A DNA stretch of 64,000 bases from Amycolatopsis sp. GM8 (GTDB lineage Bacteria > Actinomycetota > Actinomycetes > Mycobacteriales > Pseudonocardiaceae): the NCBI RefSeq assembly GCF_021653975.1, contig NZ_JAJKFK010000003.1:496001-560000 (forward strand), in the 5' to 3' direction. This document shows, piece after piece, positions 15,039-24,747 of this stretch. A program made the translations under genes and the position numbers. The notes beneath the pieces were generated by a model, which made no database searches, was not told the DNA's origin, and saw only the letters and a program-made list of their open reading frames with translations. Each line of letters opens with the position of its first letter. Within the stretch, counting starts at the first letter, position 1.

Positions 15039-17627
15039 GTGCGGTCTGCCCAGCAGACGGTGGACGGCCCGGTGGGAAACCACCGGCACAAGCGAACCTG
15101 GTCGATCGAAGAGCTGGGTCCGCGATACAAATGGATCGCGTTGTCGAACACCACGCTCGGCATGCTGATGGCCACGATCAACTCCTCGATCGTGCTGATC
15201 GCGCTGCCGGACATCTTCCGCGGCATCCACATCAACCCGCTGGAACCCGGCAACACCAGCTACCTGCTGTGGATGATCATGGGCTTCCTGGTCGTCACCG
15301 CCGTGCTGGTGGTGGGCTTCGGCCGGCTCGGCGACATGTTCGGCCGGGTGCGGATGTACAACCTCGGCTTCGCCGTGTTCGCGATCTCCTCGGTCCTGCT
15401 CGCCGTGACCTGGATGGACGGCAGTAGCGCCGCGATGTGGCTGATCGGCTGGCGGATCGTGCAGGGCATCGGCGGCGCGTTCCTGATGGCCAACTCGAGC
15501 GCGATCCTCACCGACGCGTTCCCGGTCAAGCAGCGCGGTCTCGCGCTCGGCATCAACGGTGTCGCCGCGATCGCCGGCTCGTTCCTCGGTCTCGTCATCG
15601 GCGGCCTGCTCGGCCCGGTCGACTGGCGCCTGGTCTTCCTGGTCTCGGTCCCGTTCGGCGTGTTCGGCACGATCTGGGCGTACCTCAAGCTGCACGACAC
15701 CAGCGAGCGCTTCCGGGCGAAGATGGACTGGTGGGGCAACATCACCTTCGCGGTGGGCCTGATCGCCGTCCTCGTCGGCATCACCTACGGCATCCAGCCC
15801 TACGGCACGCACACCATGGGCTGGACCAGCCCGCTCGTGCTGACCTGCATCATCGGCGGCCTGATCGTGCTGGGCATCTTCGGGTTCATCGAGACCAGGG
15901 TCGCGAACCCGCTGTTCAACCTGTCGCTGTTCAAGATCCGCGCGTTCACCTTCGGCAACGCGGCGAACCTCCTGGCCTCGCTCGGCCGCGGTGGCCTGCA
16001 GTTCATCCTGATCATCTGGCTGCAGGGCATCTGGCTGCCGCAGCACGGGTACAGCTTCGAGCAGACCCCGCTGTGGGCCGGCATCTACATGCTGCCGATG
16101 ACCGTCGGATTCCTTGTCGCCGCACCGATTTCCGGCGTGATCACGGATCGGATCGGCGGCCGTATGCTGGCGACGGTCGGCATGCTCGCGACCGCGGTGA
16201 GCTTCCTGCTGCTGGAGATCCTGCCGGTCAACTTCGACTACTGGGCCTTCGCGCTGATCCTGCTGGTCAACGGGCTCGGCATGGGCCTGTTCGCCTCGCC
16301 GAACCGGGCCGACATCATGAACAGCCTGCCCGCGAACGCGCGCGGCGCGGGCGCCGGGATGACCGCCACCTTCCAGAACTCGGCGATGGTGCTGTCGATC
16401 GGCTTCTTCTTCAGCCTGATGATCGCCGGTCTCGCCGACCACCTGCCCACCGCGCTGTCGACGGGCCTGACCGCGCACGGCGTGCCCGCGGACGCGGCCA
16501 ACGGGATCGCGCACCTGCCCCCGGTCGGCGTGCTGTTCGCGGCCTTCCTCGGCTACAACCCGATCCAGCAGCTGCTGGGCCCGGTCCTGAACCAGCTGCC
16601 CGCCGACAACGCGTCGTTCCTCACCGGCCGCAGCTTCTTCCCGAACCTGATCTCCGGGCCGTTCTCCGACGGCCTGACCACGGCGTTCTGGTTCGCGATC
16701 ATCGTCTGCGTCATCGCCGCGGTGCTGTCCTGGTTCGTCGGCAAGCCCAAGCCCGCGCTCGGCGTGCCGCGGGAGTCCGTGGGCGCGGAGCTCGCGAGCG
16801 AATCCGGTGAGCTGGTGGCCGAAACCCCGGTGCCGGTGCGGGGACCGGGCCGTCCCGGGGAGATCAGCGGCCGGCTGCGCACGCCCGCCGGGACCGGCGT
16901 GCACGGTGCGGTGATCACCGTGACCGGGGTGGACGGGATGCAGGTCGGCCGCGCCCGCGCGGACGAGACGGGCGGCTACGCGCTCGACGGGGTCACTCCC
17001 GGCACCTACACGCTGATCGTGACCGCGCCCGGGTTCCAGCCCGCCGCGGCCTCGGTCACCGTCAACGGGCTCGGCGCGGTGCACGACTTCGTGATCCTCG
17101 GCGGCGGGGTCGTCGCCGGCACCGTGCGGCGCTCCGGCGGCGGCGGGATCGAGGAGACGACAGTGCTCGCCACCGACCCGACCGGCCAGGTGGTCGGCCA
17201 GACCACCACCGCGCACGACGGGAAGTTCCTGCTCGCCGGGCTGCCCGCGGGCGAGGTCACGATCACCGCGAACGTCGACAACCACCGCCCGCACGCGGTC
17301 ACCGTGCTCGCCGGCGCGGCCGATCCCGCCGAGGTGGAACTGCTCGTCGAGGCGTTCGGCATCCTGCACGGCACGGTCAGCGGCCCGGACGGCCAGGGCG
17401 TGGCGAACGCGACCGTGACGGTCAACGACGGCCAGGGCCACCCGGTCGCGACCGCGCTGACGGATACGGACGGGCGGTACGAGCTGCGCGATCTGGAGCC
17501 CGGCGAGTACACGGTCGTGACGAGCTTGTACGAACCGGCGGTGCGCCAGGTCGACCTCACCACCGGTGAGTCCGCGGACGTGGACGTCGACCTCGAGACC
17601 GGCACCCGGGCGGACGCGGCGTCATGA
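15039..17627 (+). CDS. DHA2-type MFS transporter fused to three carboxypeptidase-regulatory-like domains
   Basis: An 862-residue fusion. Residues to about 570 form a 14-helix DHA2-type (EmrB/QacA-like) drug:proton antiporter, with motif [13 protein letters not shown] and [16 protein letters not shown]. Then come three beta-sandwich repeats of the carboxypeptidase-regulatory-like type, each with a D/H-G-x-F/Y and PGxY pattern: [20 protein letters not shown] and [10 protein letters not shown] start the units. If the last helix exits outward, the domains are on the outer face of the membrane. The start is GTG 15039 with GGAG 8 bp upstream; GTG 15030 is less likely because it overlaps that site. 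The next gene overlaps by 4 bp and encodes only such domains. Confidence 0.88.
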   Translation: MRSAQQTVDGPVGNHRHKRTWSIEELGPRYKWIALSNTTLGMLMATINSSIVLIALPDIFRGIHINPLEPGNTSYLLWMIMGFLVVTAVLVVGFGRLGDMFGRVRMYNLGFAVFAISSVLLAVTWMDGSSAAMWLIGWRIVQGIGGAFLMANSSAILTDAFPVKQRGLALGINGVAAIAGSFLGLVIGGLLGPVDWRLVFLVSVPFGVFGTIWAYLKLHDTSERFRAKMDWWGNITFAVGLIAVLVGITYGIQPYGTHTMGWTSPLVLTCIIGGLIVLGIFGFIETRVANPLFNLSLFKIRAFTFGNAANLLASLGRGGLQFILIIWLQGIWLPQHGYSFEQTPLWAGIYMLPMTVGFLVAAPISGVITDRIGGRMLATVGMLATAVSFLLLEILPVNFDYWAFALILLVNGLGMGLFASPNRADIMNSLPANARGAGAGMTATFQNSAMVLSIGFFFSLMIAGLADHLPTALSTGLTAHGVPADAANGIAHLPPVGVLFAAFLGYNPIQQLLGPVLNQLPADNASFLTGRSFFPNLISGPFSDGLTTAFWFAIIVCVIAAVLSWFVGKPKPALGVPRESVGAELASESGELVAETPVPVRGPGRPGEISGRLRTPAGTGVHGAVITVTGVDGMQVGRARADETGGYALDGVTPGTYTLIVTAPGFQPAAASVTVNGLGAVHDFVILGGGVVAGTVRRSGGGGIEETTVLATDPTGQVVGQTTTAHDGKFLLAGLPAGEVTITANVDNHRPHAVTVLAGAADPAEVELLVEAFGILHGTVSGPDGQGVANATVTVNDGQGHPVATALTDTDGRYELRDLEPGEYTVVTSLYEPAVRQVDLTTGESADVDVDLETGTRADAAS

Positions 17628-18409
17628 CGATCCCCCAGCAGAACCGGCAGCAGGACCGCCAGGGCGTCGAGGTCTCCGGCCGTGTCTACGACACCGCCAG
17701 TGCCCCCGTCCCCGGCGCCGCGGTCACCCTCGTCGACGCGGGTGGCCGCCAGAGCGGCCGCACCGCGACCGACGACACCGGCCATTTCCGCCTGGTGGCA
17801 CCGAATGCGGGCGCGTACGTGCTGATCACGTCCGCGCCCGCGCACCAGCCCGGTGCCACGACGGTGGCGGTCGGCGGCTCGCCGGTCCGGCTGGAGATCA
17901 CGCTGCGCGGCTCGGGCGGGCTGCGCGGGGTGGTCCGCGCGGCGACGACCGGGGTGCCGATCATGGACGCCGCCGTCACCCTCACCGACGCGCGCGGGGA
18001 CGTCGTCGACTCCCGGCTTTCCGGGCCCAGCGGTGAGTACGCGTTCACCTCGCTCCCGCCGGGCACGTACGTGCTCGCGGCGGGCGCGTCCGGCTACCGG
18101 CCGGCGGCGGTCGCCGTCACGACCGCGGAAACCGGGACGGCACAACAAGATGTGGAGCTCGCGGACGGCGCGGTGATCCGCGGCTCGGTGCGCGTGCCCG
18201 ACGATCCGCGACCCACCGTCACCGTGACCCTGCTCGACGACGGCGGTCACGTCGTCCGTACCACGTTCGCCGACGAGGCCGGCCGGTACACCTTCCATGA
18301 TCTCGATCCCGGCGCCTATACCGTGGTGGCCACGAGTTACTCCCCGTCCCGCGCGGTCGTCCGCGTCGAAGACGGCGGATGGACGCGGCACGACGTGCAG
18401 TTGGTGTAA
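17624..18409 (+). CDS. Soluble protein of three carboxypeptidase-regulatory-like repeats
   Basis: A 261-residue protein made of three about 80-residue beta-sandwich repeats (starting near [20 protein letters not shown] and [10 protein letters not shown]), each ending with a P-G-x-Y and Tyr-Val/Leu strand. No signal peptide or membrane helix is visible, although its closest relatives by eye are the tail domains of the MFS protein with which it overlaps (ATGA). Production together at a fixed ratio is likely. It may pair with or compete for the transporter's tail; no enzyme motif is present. Confidence 0.85.
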   Translation: MTIPQQNRQQDRQGVEVSGRVYDTASAPVPGAAVTLVDAGGRQSGRTATDDTGHFRLVAPNAGAYVLITSAPAHQPGATTVAVGGSPVRLEITLRGSGGLRGVVRAATTGVPIMDAAVTLTDARGDVVDSRLSGPSGEYAFTSLPPGTYVLAAGASGYRPAAVAVTTAETGTAQQDVELADGAVIRGSVRVPDDPRPTVTVTLLDDGGHVVRTTFADEAGRYTFHDLDPGAYTVVATSYSPSRAVVRVEDGGWTRHDVQLV

Positions 18410-18497
18410 GCGCTTACTCCGCGTGCTGTAAGTAATTCTGACGCACACGCTGAGTAGAGAAATTGTCACACGCTGGACACGGCGGTCAGTCTCTGAT

Positions 18498-18510
18498 TGC
18501 ATGATGCAAC
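18498..18510. promoter_or_regulatory. Short palindrome upstream of the conservon
   Basis: TTGCAT-G-ATGCAA is a perfect 6+1+6 palindrome 46 bp before the cvnA start, in a 147-bp gap that is less GC-rich than its surroundings. It may be an operator for the conservon; no -35/-10 pair is obvious. Confidence 0.35.
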
Positions 18511-18556
18511 CGGGGCAGGGATTCAGCGGTCGGCGATGAGAAGGTAGTGGGAGTAG

Positions 18557-19789
18557 ATGGTTACGCGGGCTCGGGAACTGCTCAACCGATCACGCGCACT
18601 GCTGGACCGCTCGCGTGAAGCGGCCGCGCAGTTCCTCGGCAATCCACCGCCACCACGCCCGAAGCTGGTGCTGGAGAGCGCGCCGGAACGCGCGGAACCC
18701 CTTGCCAGCGGCGAAACACTGGCCGCGGTCTGCGCCAACGTCGCGCTGCGCGACCTCAACCTCGTCGACTCGCTACTGTCGCAGCTGGAGGAGATGGAGG
18801 CGAGGGAGGAGAACACCGACCGGCTCGCCGAGCTCTACCACCTCGACCACCTGGCGACCCGGTTGCGCCGCAACGCCGAGAACCTGCGCGTGCTCGCCGG
18901 GCGCGACGCCAGCGACTCCCCGCCGGAGACGTCGTCGCTCGTCGACGTGATCCGCGCGGCCATGTCTTCGATCGACCACTACTCGCGCGTCACGATCGGC
19001 CGGGTGGTGTCGCTCGGCGTGGCCGGGTTCGCCGCCGAGGACCTGGGCCGCCTCGTGGCCGAACTGCTCGACAACGCGACGAAGTCCTCGCCGCCCACCG
19101 CCCCGGTGCGGGTCAGCGCGCACCTGACCGAGCGCGGCAGCGTGCTGGTGCGGATCGAGGACGAGGGCATCGGGCTGCCGCCGGACCGCATGCGCGAGCT
19201 CAACGACCGCCTCGACAACGCGCCCGTGCTCGACGATTCGGCGGTGCGGCACATGGGGCTCGCCGTGGTGCGCCGGCTCGCCGACCGCCACGAGCTGAAG
19301 GTCTGGCTGGACCGCCGCGTCCCGCACGGCACCATCGCCTCGGTGCTGCTGCCCGCCTCGGTCGTCAGCGAGCTGTCCGAGGCCGGCTGGTCCGGCGCGC
19401 AGACGGTCGTCTTCCCGGCCTCCGGCAGCGACGGCGCCAGCTCGCTCGCTCCCGAACCGCCCGCCCGCCTGGTCTCCGCCGGGCTGCCGAAGCGCACCGT
19501 GAACGCCGACGCGCCGGCGCGCCCCACGCCACGGCCCCGCCCGATGACGGAACCGGTCATCGGCGGCACCACCGCCAGTGGCCTGCCGCGGCGGGTCTCG
19601 CAGAGCATCAAGGCGCCCAACGGGACCCGGCCCCCCGCGGCGCCTCCGCCGCCCGAGACCGAGGCCGACCGGCAGGCCGGGCACGATCAGCTGCTGGCCG
19701 ACCTCGGCGCGTTCACCGACGGGGAGCGGGCCGCCCGGGAAGACCAGCAGGACAAGCACGAACCGGACGCAGACGAGGGACAGCGGTAG
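18557..19789 (+). CDS. cvnA: Conservon protein CvnA-like, histidine-kinase-type ATPase
   Basis: A 410-residue sensor-kinase-like protein, the first gene of a conservon. A dimerisation/H-box-like helix (YHLDHLATRLRRNAENL, about 93-109) precedes a HATPase domain with N-box ELLDNATKSSPP, G1 EDEGIGLP and G2 MGLAVVRRLADRHELKVWL. The C-terminal 130 residues are Pro/Ala-rich and disordered. Classical CvnA has an extracellular sensor and membrane helices; this one has none and must be cytosolic. CvnB overlaps by 1 nt. In Streptomyces such proteins form a membrane-linked complex with CvnB-D that behaves like a receptor and small-GTPase system. Confidence 0.9.
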   Translation: MVTRARELLNRSRALLDRSREAAAQFLGNPPPPRPKLVLESAPERAEPLASGETLAAVCANVALRDLNLVDSLLSQLEEMEAREENTDRLAELYHLDHLATRLRRNAENLRVLAGRDASDSPPETSSLVDVIRAAMSSIDHYSRVTIGRVVSLGVAGFAAEDLGRLVAELLDNATKSSPPTAPVRVSAHLTERGSVLVRIEDEGIGLPPDRMRELNDRLDNAPVLDDSAVRHMGLAVVRRLADRHELKVWLDRRVPHGTIASVLLPASVVSELSEAGWSGAQTVVFPASGSDGASSLAPEPPARLVSAGLPKRTVNADAPARPTPRPRPMTEPVIGGTTASGLPRRVSQSIKAPNGTRPPAAPPPPETEADRQAGHDQLLADLGAFTDGERAAREDQQDKHEPDADEGQR

Positions 19790-20226
19790 TGGCGAGCGAC
19801 CACCGGCAGGGCCAGGACTTCACCTGGCTGATCAACGACTTCGTCCAGCAGGTGCACGGCGTCAGCCACGCCCTGATCATGTCCTCCGACGGGTTCCCGC
19901 TCGCCGGGTCGGACGCGATGGACACCACGGAGAGCGAGCAGCTCGCCGCCATCGCCAGCGGCCTGCTCAGCCTCGCCACCAACAGCGCGACCCTGTTCGA
20001 CAAGGGCGCCTGCGAGCAGATCATCATCCGGCTCTCGCGGGGCTACTTCCTGTTCATGGGCATCGACAACGGGGCGGGACTGGCGGTGCTGACCGGCCCC
20101 GAATGCGACATGAAGGTCGTCGCCTACGAGATGACCAAGTTCGTCACGGGCGCGGGCCACGCACTCACCCCCGAGGTGCGTGCGGACCTGCGCCGCGTGC
20201 TCACCGCCCGCCGCCCGCTCGGATAA
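19789..20226 (+). CDS. cvnB: Roadblock/LC7 domain protein CvnB
   Basis: A 145-residue roadblock/LC7 protein. It has the family's FTWLINDFVQQVHGVSHALIMSSDGFPLAGS opening (split here: strand-helix-strand) and a central GLLSLATNSATLFDKG. Roadblock proteins act as GTPase regulators and scaffolds (MglB-like); in conservons CvnB is the partner of the CvnD GTPase. GTG start shares one base with the cvnA stop. Confidence 0.95.
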   Translation: MASDHRQGQDFTWLINDFVQQVHGVSHALIMSSDGFPLAGSDAMDTTESEQLAAIASGLLSLATNSATLFDKGACEQIIIRLSRGYFLFMGIDNGAGLAVLTGPECDMKVVAYEMTKFVTGAGHALTPEVRADLRRVLTARRPLG

Positions 20227-20259
20227 ACCCGGTACGGCCGGAACAAGGATGTGATCACG

Positions 20260-20640
20260 ATGTCCCAGGATGCGGGGCGGGGCCAGGCGGTGAAGAAGCC
20301 GCGCAGCAAACGGATCCGCCCGTACACGCTGACCGGCGGGCGGACCCGCGGCCGGCACCAGCTGCTGGTGGAGACGCTGATCTCGGTGCCGCGCTACGAT
20401 CCGGCGCTGTCGGACAAGCTGATGCCCGAGTCGAAGGCGCTCTACGAACACGCCCGCTCGCAGGCGTCGATAGCGGAGCTGTCGTCCCTGCTGTCCATCC
20501 CGCTGGGCGTGGTGCGGGTGCTCGTCAGCGATCTGGCGGCCCAGGGCGCGATCTTCATCCACCCCACCGCACACGCGTACCACCACGACCGGCACGTGCT
20601 CGAGAGGATCCTCAATGGACTCAAGCGGCTCCCCGTCTGA
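20260..20640 (+). CDS. cvnC: DUF742 protein CvnC
   Basis: A 126-residue DUF742 protein. RIRPYTLTGGRTRG near the N-terminus is the family hallmark, followed by a winged-helix-like C-terminal half (SIAELSSLLSIPLGVVRVLVSDL). Its role in the conservon complex is not established; the fold suggests protein or DNA contact. ATG at 20260 has AAGGA 10 bp upstream; GTG at 20251 is too close to it. The end overlaps cvnD by 26 bp. Confidence 0.92.
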   Translation: MSQDAGRGQAVKKPRSKRIRPYTLTGGRTRGRHQLLVETLISVPRYDPALSDKLMPESKALYEHARSQASIAELSSLLSIPLGVVRVLVSDLAAQGAIFIHPTAHAYHHDRHVLERILNGLKRLPV

Positions 20641-21229
20641 TCCCGGCCAGCTCACGATCTCCGCGAAGATCGTCGTGGCGGGCGGGTTCGGGGTCGGGAA
20701 GACGACGCTCGTCGGGTCGGTGTCCGAGATCCCCCCGATCAACACCGAAGCCTGGATGACCGAGGCGAGCGAGGGCGTCGACGACCTGCCGCCGAACGGG
20801 ACCAAGACCACGACGACCGTCGCGATGGACTTCGGCCGGATCTCGCTGTACCCGGACCTGATGCTGTACCTGTTCGGCACGCCCGGCCAGCCCCGGTTCT
20901 GGTTCCTGTGGGACGACCTGTCACGGGGCGCGCTCGGCGCCATCGTGCTCGTCGACACCAGCCGGCTGGACCAGTCCTTCGCCGCCATCAACTACTTCGA
21001 GAACGACTCGGAGCTGCCGTTCGTGGTGGCGGTCAACCTGTTCGACGGCGAGCTGACGCACGACCTCGACGAGGTCCGGGACGCGCTCGCGCTGCGCCCG
21101 GAGATCCCGCTCATCACGTGCGACGCGCGCCGGCCCGCGTCCGCGGTGACGGCCTTGCAGGAGCTGGTGTCCTACACGTTGTCCCTCGCCGAGGTCTCGG
21201 ACTCCGGGAGGGTTCGCGCGCATGCCTAA
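20615..21229 (+). CDS. cvnD: Small GTPase CvnD
   Basis: A 204-residue Ras/MglA-like GTPase. P-loop GGFGVGKTTLVG (about 16-27), switch-II-type FGTPGQPRFWFLWDDL and the guanine-specificity-like AVNLFDGE are present. It is the output switch of the conservon: GTP loading by CvnA/B and signalling to the associated oxidoreductase gene products is the working model in Streptomyces. It overlaps the downstream monooxygenase gene by 8 bp, which couples their translation. Confidence 0.93.
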   Translation: MDSSGSPSDPGQLTISAKIVVAGGFGVGKTTLVGSVSEIPPINTEAWMTEASEGVDDLPPNGTKTTTTVAMDFGRISLYPDLMLYLFGTPGQPRFWFLWDDLSRGALGAIVLVDTSRLDQSFAAINYFENDSELPFVVAVNLFDGELTHDLDEVRDALALRPEIPLITCDARRPASAVTALQELVSYTLSLAEVSDSGRVRAHA

Positions 21230-22469
21230 GGTCCTGATCGTGGGTGCCGGCCAGTCCGGTTTGCAGCTGGCGCTCACGCTACGGGAGCACGACTTCGACG
21301 TCACCGTGATGTCGGCGCGCACCCCGGACGAGATCCGGCGCGGCCAGGTCATGTCCACCCAGGCGATGTTCCACCTGGCGCTGCAGCACGAACGCGAGCA
21401 CGGGCTCAACCTGTGGGAACGCGACACCGTGAACATCGAAGGGCTCGGGGTGTCGATCGCCGGGCCCGGCGGCGCCCGGGTGATGGACTGGTTCGGCCGG
21501 CTCGACAACCCGGCGCAGTCGGTGGACCAGCGGATCAAGATGGCGGGCTGGCTGGAACTGCTGGAGGACCGCGGCGGCAAGGTCATCATCCACGGGGTCA
21601 CCACCAGCGATCTCGACGCGCTGCCCGAGCACTACGACCTGGTGATCGTGGCGGCCGGCAAGGGCGAACTGGTCCAGCTGTTCGACCGCGACCCGTCGCG
21701 ATCCCCTTATACGAAGCCACAACGGGCGCTGTCCGTGGTGTACGCCCACGGTGTCGGGCCGCGGCCGGAGCACCCGGACTCGCCCGGCGTGCGGTTCAAC
21801 ATCAACCCCGGTGTCGGCGAGTTGTTCATGATCCCCGGCCGCACCCTCGACGGGGACTGCGACATCGTGTTCTACGAAGGGATTCCCGGCGGTCCGCTGG
21901 ACGCGTTCGCCGACCGGCCGGGGCCGCAGGAGCATTTCGACCGGATGCTGTCGTTGATGCGGCAGTATTTCCCGTGGGAGTACGAGCGCAGCCGGGACGC
22001 CGAGCTGACCGACGACAAGGCCACCCTCGCCGGCGGGTACACCCCGGTGGTGCGGCATCCGGTGGGCGAGCTGCCCTCGGGCGCGGTCGTGCTCGGCATG
22101 GCCGACGTCGTGGTGGCCAACGACCCGATCACCGGCCAGGGCTCGAACAACGCCTCCAAATGCGCCGCGTCCTATTTGGACAGTATCCTCGCGAACGGGG
22201 ACAAGCCGTTCGACCGCGCCTGGATGCAGGCGACGTTCGACAGGTACTGGGAGGACGCGCAGCACGCCACGATGTGGACCAACGCGCTGCTGCAGCCGCC
22301 ACCACCGCATGTCCTGCAGATTCTCGGTGCGGCACAACAGAACGAGACGGTGGCGCGCAGGTTCGTGAACGGCTTCTCCGACCCGACCGATTACCAGCAC
22401 TGGTTTCTCGACCCGGCGAAGGCCGAGAGATACCTCGCCGGTGTGGGGGCGACGCCGCCCGCTGGGTAA
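21222..22469 (+). CDS. Styrene/indole monooxygenase-like flavoprotein (StyA family), copy 1
   Basis: A 415-residue FAD-dependent oxygenase of the StyA type. The N-terminal [20 protein letters not shown] is the FAD-binding Rossmann fingerprint; [16 protein letters not shown] and [24 protein letters not shown] (the latter in two parts) complete the flavin site. StyA enzymes epoxidise styrene or indole using reduced FAD delivered by a separate reductase, StyB; none is encoded in this window. Translational coupling to cvnD implies control by or service to the conservon. The second copy follows 30 bp later. Confidence 0.88.
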   Translation: MPKVLIVGAGQSGLQLALTLREHDFDVTVMSARTPDEIRRGQVMSTQAMFHLALQHEREHGLNLWERDTVNIEGLGVSIAGPGGARVMDWFGRLDNPAQSVDQRIKMAGWLELLEDRGGKVIIHGVTTSDLDALPEHYDLVIVAAGKGELVQLFDRDPSRSPYTKPQRALSVVYAHGVGPRPEHPDSPGVRFNINPGVGELFMIPGRTLDGDCDIVFYEGIPGGPLDAFADRPGPQEHFDRMLSLMRQYFPWEYERSRDAELTDDKATLAGGYTPVVRHPVGELPSGAVVLGMADVVVANDPITGQGSNNASKCAASYLDSILANGDKPFDRAWMQATFDRYWEDAQHATMWTNALLQPPPPHVLQILGAAQQNETVARRFVNGFSDPTDYQHWFLDPAKAERYLAGVGATPPAG

Positions 22470-22499
22470 GATCATCCGGTCTGGGGAAAGGGCTTTCAC

Positions 22500-23732
22500 A
22501 TGCGCAGGATCCTGATCATCGGTGCGGGACAGTCGGGGCTCCAGCTGGCCCTGACGTTGCGGGACCACGACTACGACGTCACGCTCATGTCGGCCAAGAC
22601 GCCCGATGAGATCCGCGGTGGCTGGGTCACCTCCACGCAGTGCATGTTCGCCGACGCGCTGGCCATCGAACGCAAGCACGGGCTGAACCTGTGGGACGAC
22701 GTGGCGCCCGCGGCCGGCGGCCAGGGCGTGTCGATGCCCGGCCCGGACGGCGAGCGCGCGCTGAACTGGCTGGGCGCGTGGGAGGCCGGCACGGCGCAGT
22801 CGATCGACCAGCGGGTGAAGATGCCGGTGTGGCTGGAGCTGCTGGAGGAGCGCGGCGGCAACGTGATCATCCACGGGGTGACCACCGCCGACCTGAACTC
22901 GCTGGCGCACATGTACGACCTGGTGATCGTGGCGGCCGGTAAGGGCGAACTGGTGCAGCTGTTCGACCGGGACGCGTCCCGATCCCCTTTCACCAAGCCA
23001 CAACGGGCATTGTCGGTGTCCTATGTGCACGGTACCGAGGCGCGGCCGGAGACCCCGGGCAACGTCGACGTGTGGGTGAACCTGGTGCCGGGCATCGGCG
23101 AGCACATCTCGATTCCCGGTTACACCCTGTCCGGGCCGTGCCAGATCCTTTACGTGTCAGGCATTCCCGGCGGTCCGCTGGACGCGTTCGCCGACCGGCC
23201 GCCCGCGCACGAGCAGTTCCGGCGGCATCTGGAGCTGTTCAAGCAGTATCTGCCGTGGGAGTACGAGCGGTACCGCAACGCGGAGATCACCGACGCCAAG
23301 GGCGTGCTCATCGGCGGGTACCCGCCGGTGGTGCGGCATCCGGTGGGTGAGCTGCCCTCGGGCGGTCTCGTGCTCGGCATGGCGGACGTGGTGGTGGCGA
23401 ACGATCCGGTGAGCGGCCAGGGCGCGAACAACGCGGCGAAATGCGCCGAGGTGTACCTCACCAGCATCCTGGAGCACGGGGAGAAGCCGTTCGACCGGGA
23501 GTGGATGCAGTCCACTTTCGACACCTACTGGGACTACGCGCGGCACGTGGTGCGGCTGACCAACACGATGCTGATGCCGCCGCCCGAGCACATCCAGAAG
23601 ATCCTCGGTTTCGCGCAGACCAACCAGAAGGTCGCGAACCGGTTCGCGAACGGCTTCAACAACCCGCCCGACATGGCGGAGTGGTTCTTCGAGCCCGAGA
23701 AGGCCGAGGCGTATCTCGAAAGCGTCGCCTAG
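22500..23732 (+). CDS. Styrene/indole monooxygenase-like flavoprotein (StyA family), copy 2
   Basis: A 410-residue paralogue of the preceding gene; well over half of the residues match by eye, including the [16 protein letters not shown] fingerprint and [17 protein letters not shown] flavin contacts. The most different parts are residues about 60-90 and the substrate-facing region around 180-200, so the two copies may accept different substrates or form a heterodimer. It has its own GAAAGG ribosome site. It closes the conservon transcript and is convergent with ynfA, whose stop overlaps by 4 bp. Confidence 0.88.
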   Translation: MRRILIIGAGQSGLQLALTLRDHDYDVTLMSAKTPDEIRGGWVTSTQCMFADALAIERKHGLNLWDDVAPAAGGQGVSMPGPDGERALNWLGAWEAGTAQSIDQRVKMPVWLELLEERGGNVIIHGVTTADLNSLAHMYDLVIVAAGKGELVQLFDRDASRSPFTKPQRALSVSYVHGTEARPETPGNVDVWVNLVPGIGEHISIPGYTLSGPCQILYVSGIPGGPLDAFADRPPAHEQFRRHLELFKQYLPWEYERYRNAEITDAKGVLIGGYPPVVRHPVGELPSGGLVLGMADVVVANDPVSGQGANNAAKCAEVYLTSILEHGEKPFDREWMQSTFDTYWDYARHVVRLTNTMLMPPPEHIQKILGFAQTNQKVANRFANGFNNPPDMAEWFFEPEKAEAYLESVA

Positions 23733-24058
23733 CGCGGCGCGTACATGATCACGCCGACCCCTGCCAGGCAGATCAGCGCGCCGAGCACGTCGAACCGGTC
23801 GGGCCGGTAGCCGTCGGCGACCACGCCCCACAGCAGCGATCCGGCGACGAACACGCCGCCGTATGCGGCGAGGATCCGGCCGAAATGCGCGTCGGGCTGG
23901 AGGGTGGCGACGAACCCGTAGATCCCGAGCGCGATCACTCCCCCGCCGATCCACACCCAGCCGCGGTGCTCGCGGACGCCCTGCCACACGAGCCAGGCCC
24001 CGCCGATTTCGAAGATCGCCGCGAGCACGAAAAGGGCGATCGAGCGCACCACGGTCAC
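23729..24058 (-). CDS. YnfA/UPF0060 family small membrane protein
   Basis: A 109-residue integral membrane protein with four helices, of the YnfA family, related to small multidrug-resistance transporters. [18 protein letters not shown] after helix 1 and [19 protein letters not shown] are typical. It is probably a dimeric drug/cation exporter component (family inference). GTG 24058 overlaps the TetR stop (GTGA), so regulator and membrane protein are translated together. Confidence 0.9.
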   Translation of the reverse strand: MTVVRSIALFVLAAIFEIGGAWLVWQGVREHRGWVWIGGGVIALGIYGFVATLQPDAHFGRILAAYGGVFVAGSLLWGVVADGYRPDRFDVLGALICLAGVGVIMYAPR

Positions 24059-24672
24059 TTGTGGTCCGCCTTTGGATCGTGCCGCCACGGGGCGAGCGCG
24101 ACATCGGTGGCGGTCCGGATGGCCTGGTGCCGGTCGGCGGGAGTGGCGGCTTCGTCGGTGCGGTCGAGAAGTACCTGGAGCGCACCGTTGATGGCGCCGA
24201 CGAAGGCCCCGGTGAGCGCCCCTGCACCCAGCTCGTCGAGCTGATCGGGAAACGCCTCGGCGAGCCGGCGGGCGATCTCGCGCTGGGCGTCGAGCTGGAC
24301 CTGGAGGGCGCGCCCGCGCACCGCGGGCACGGTCTGGAACAGCCGGGTCCGCAGCGCCGCCGTCGGGCCGACCATCTCGTCGCTGCGCTCCCCGACCGTC
24401 CGCAGCGCGCGCAGCAGCACCTCGGCCGGGCCCTCGCCGGGCGCCCGGGTGGCGATCGCGTCGAGGGTCGCCTGTACCCGGGCGTCGGATTCGGGGAACA
24501 GCAGTTCTTCCTTGCTGGCGAAGTAACTGAAGAACGTCCGGCTGCCGATCTCGGCCGCGGCGGCGATGTCGGCGATGGTCGTCTCGTCGTAGCCCTGGCG
24601 CTCGAACAGCTCGGTCGCCGCGTCGAGCAGGGCCTGGCGGGTGCGGGCCCGTTTGCGCGCGCGGAGGGACAT
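24055..24672 (-). CDS. TetR-family transcriptional regulator
   Basis: A 205-residue regulator. The N-terminal HTH ([20 protein letters not shown], then [23 protein letters not shown]) is canonical, and the ligand domain is all-helical. It is divergent from a flavin monooxygenase gene over 75 bp containing a perfect inverted repeat, and co-translated with YnfA. It probably represses both directions and is released by a substrate of the monooxygenase or exporter. Confidence 0.92.
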   Translation of the reverse strand: MSLRARKRARTRQALLDAATELFERQGYDETTIADIAAAAEIGSRTFFSYFASKEELLFPESDARVQATLDAIATRAPGEGPAEVLLRALRTVGERSDEMVGPTAALRTRLFQTVPAVRGRALQVQLDAQREIARRLAEAFPDQLDELGAGALTGAFVGAINGALQVLLDRTDEAATPADRHQAIRTATDVALAPWRHDPKADHK

Positions 24673-24704
24673 GCCGGAGATCCTACGACACTCAGCGCAA
24701 ATCA

Positions 24705-24732
24705 GCAGTCATTGCAAGTTTGCAGCGACTGC
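24705..24732. promoter_or_regulatory. Probable TetR operator
   Basis: GCAGTC-16 bp-GACTGC is a perfect inverted repeat (24705-24710 and 24727-24732) with a smaller TTGCAAGTTTGCA repeat inside. It lies between the divergent TetR and monooxygenase starts and directly precedes a -10-like TATCGT (24736-24741), 6 nt before the monooxygenase ATG. Confidence 0.55.
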
Positions 24733-24747
24733 GGTTATCGTGGAGGC

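Noticed and set aside
15000..17441. An 813-codon open frame on the minus strand opposite the MFS fusion gene
   Set aside because: It is the complement of a motif-rich transporter gene; the predicted protein is Arg/Asp/Gln-rich with no fold or ribosome site.
21279..23105. A 608-codon minus-strand frame across the two monooxygenase genes
   Set aside because: It spans two real genes and their gap, and its apparent internal repeat only mirrors the paralogy of those genes.
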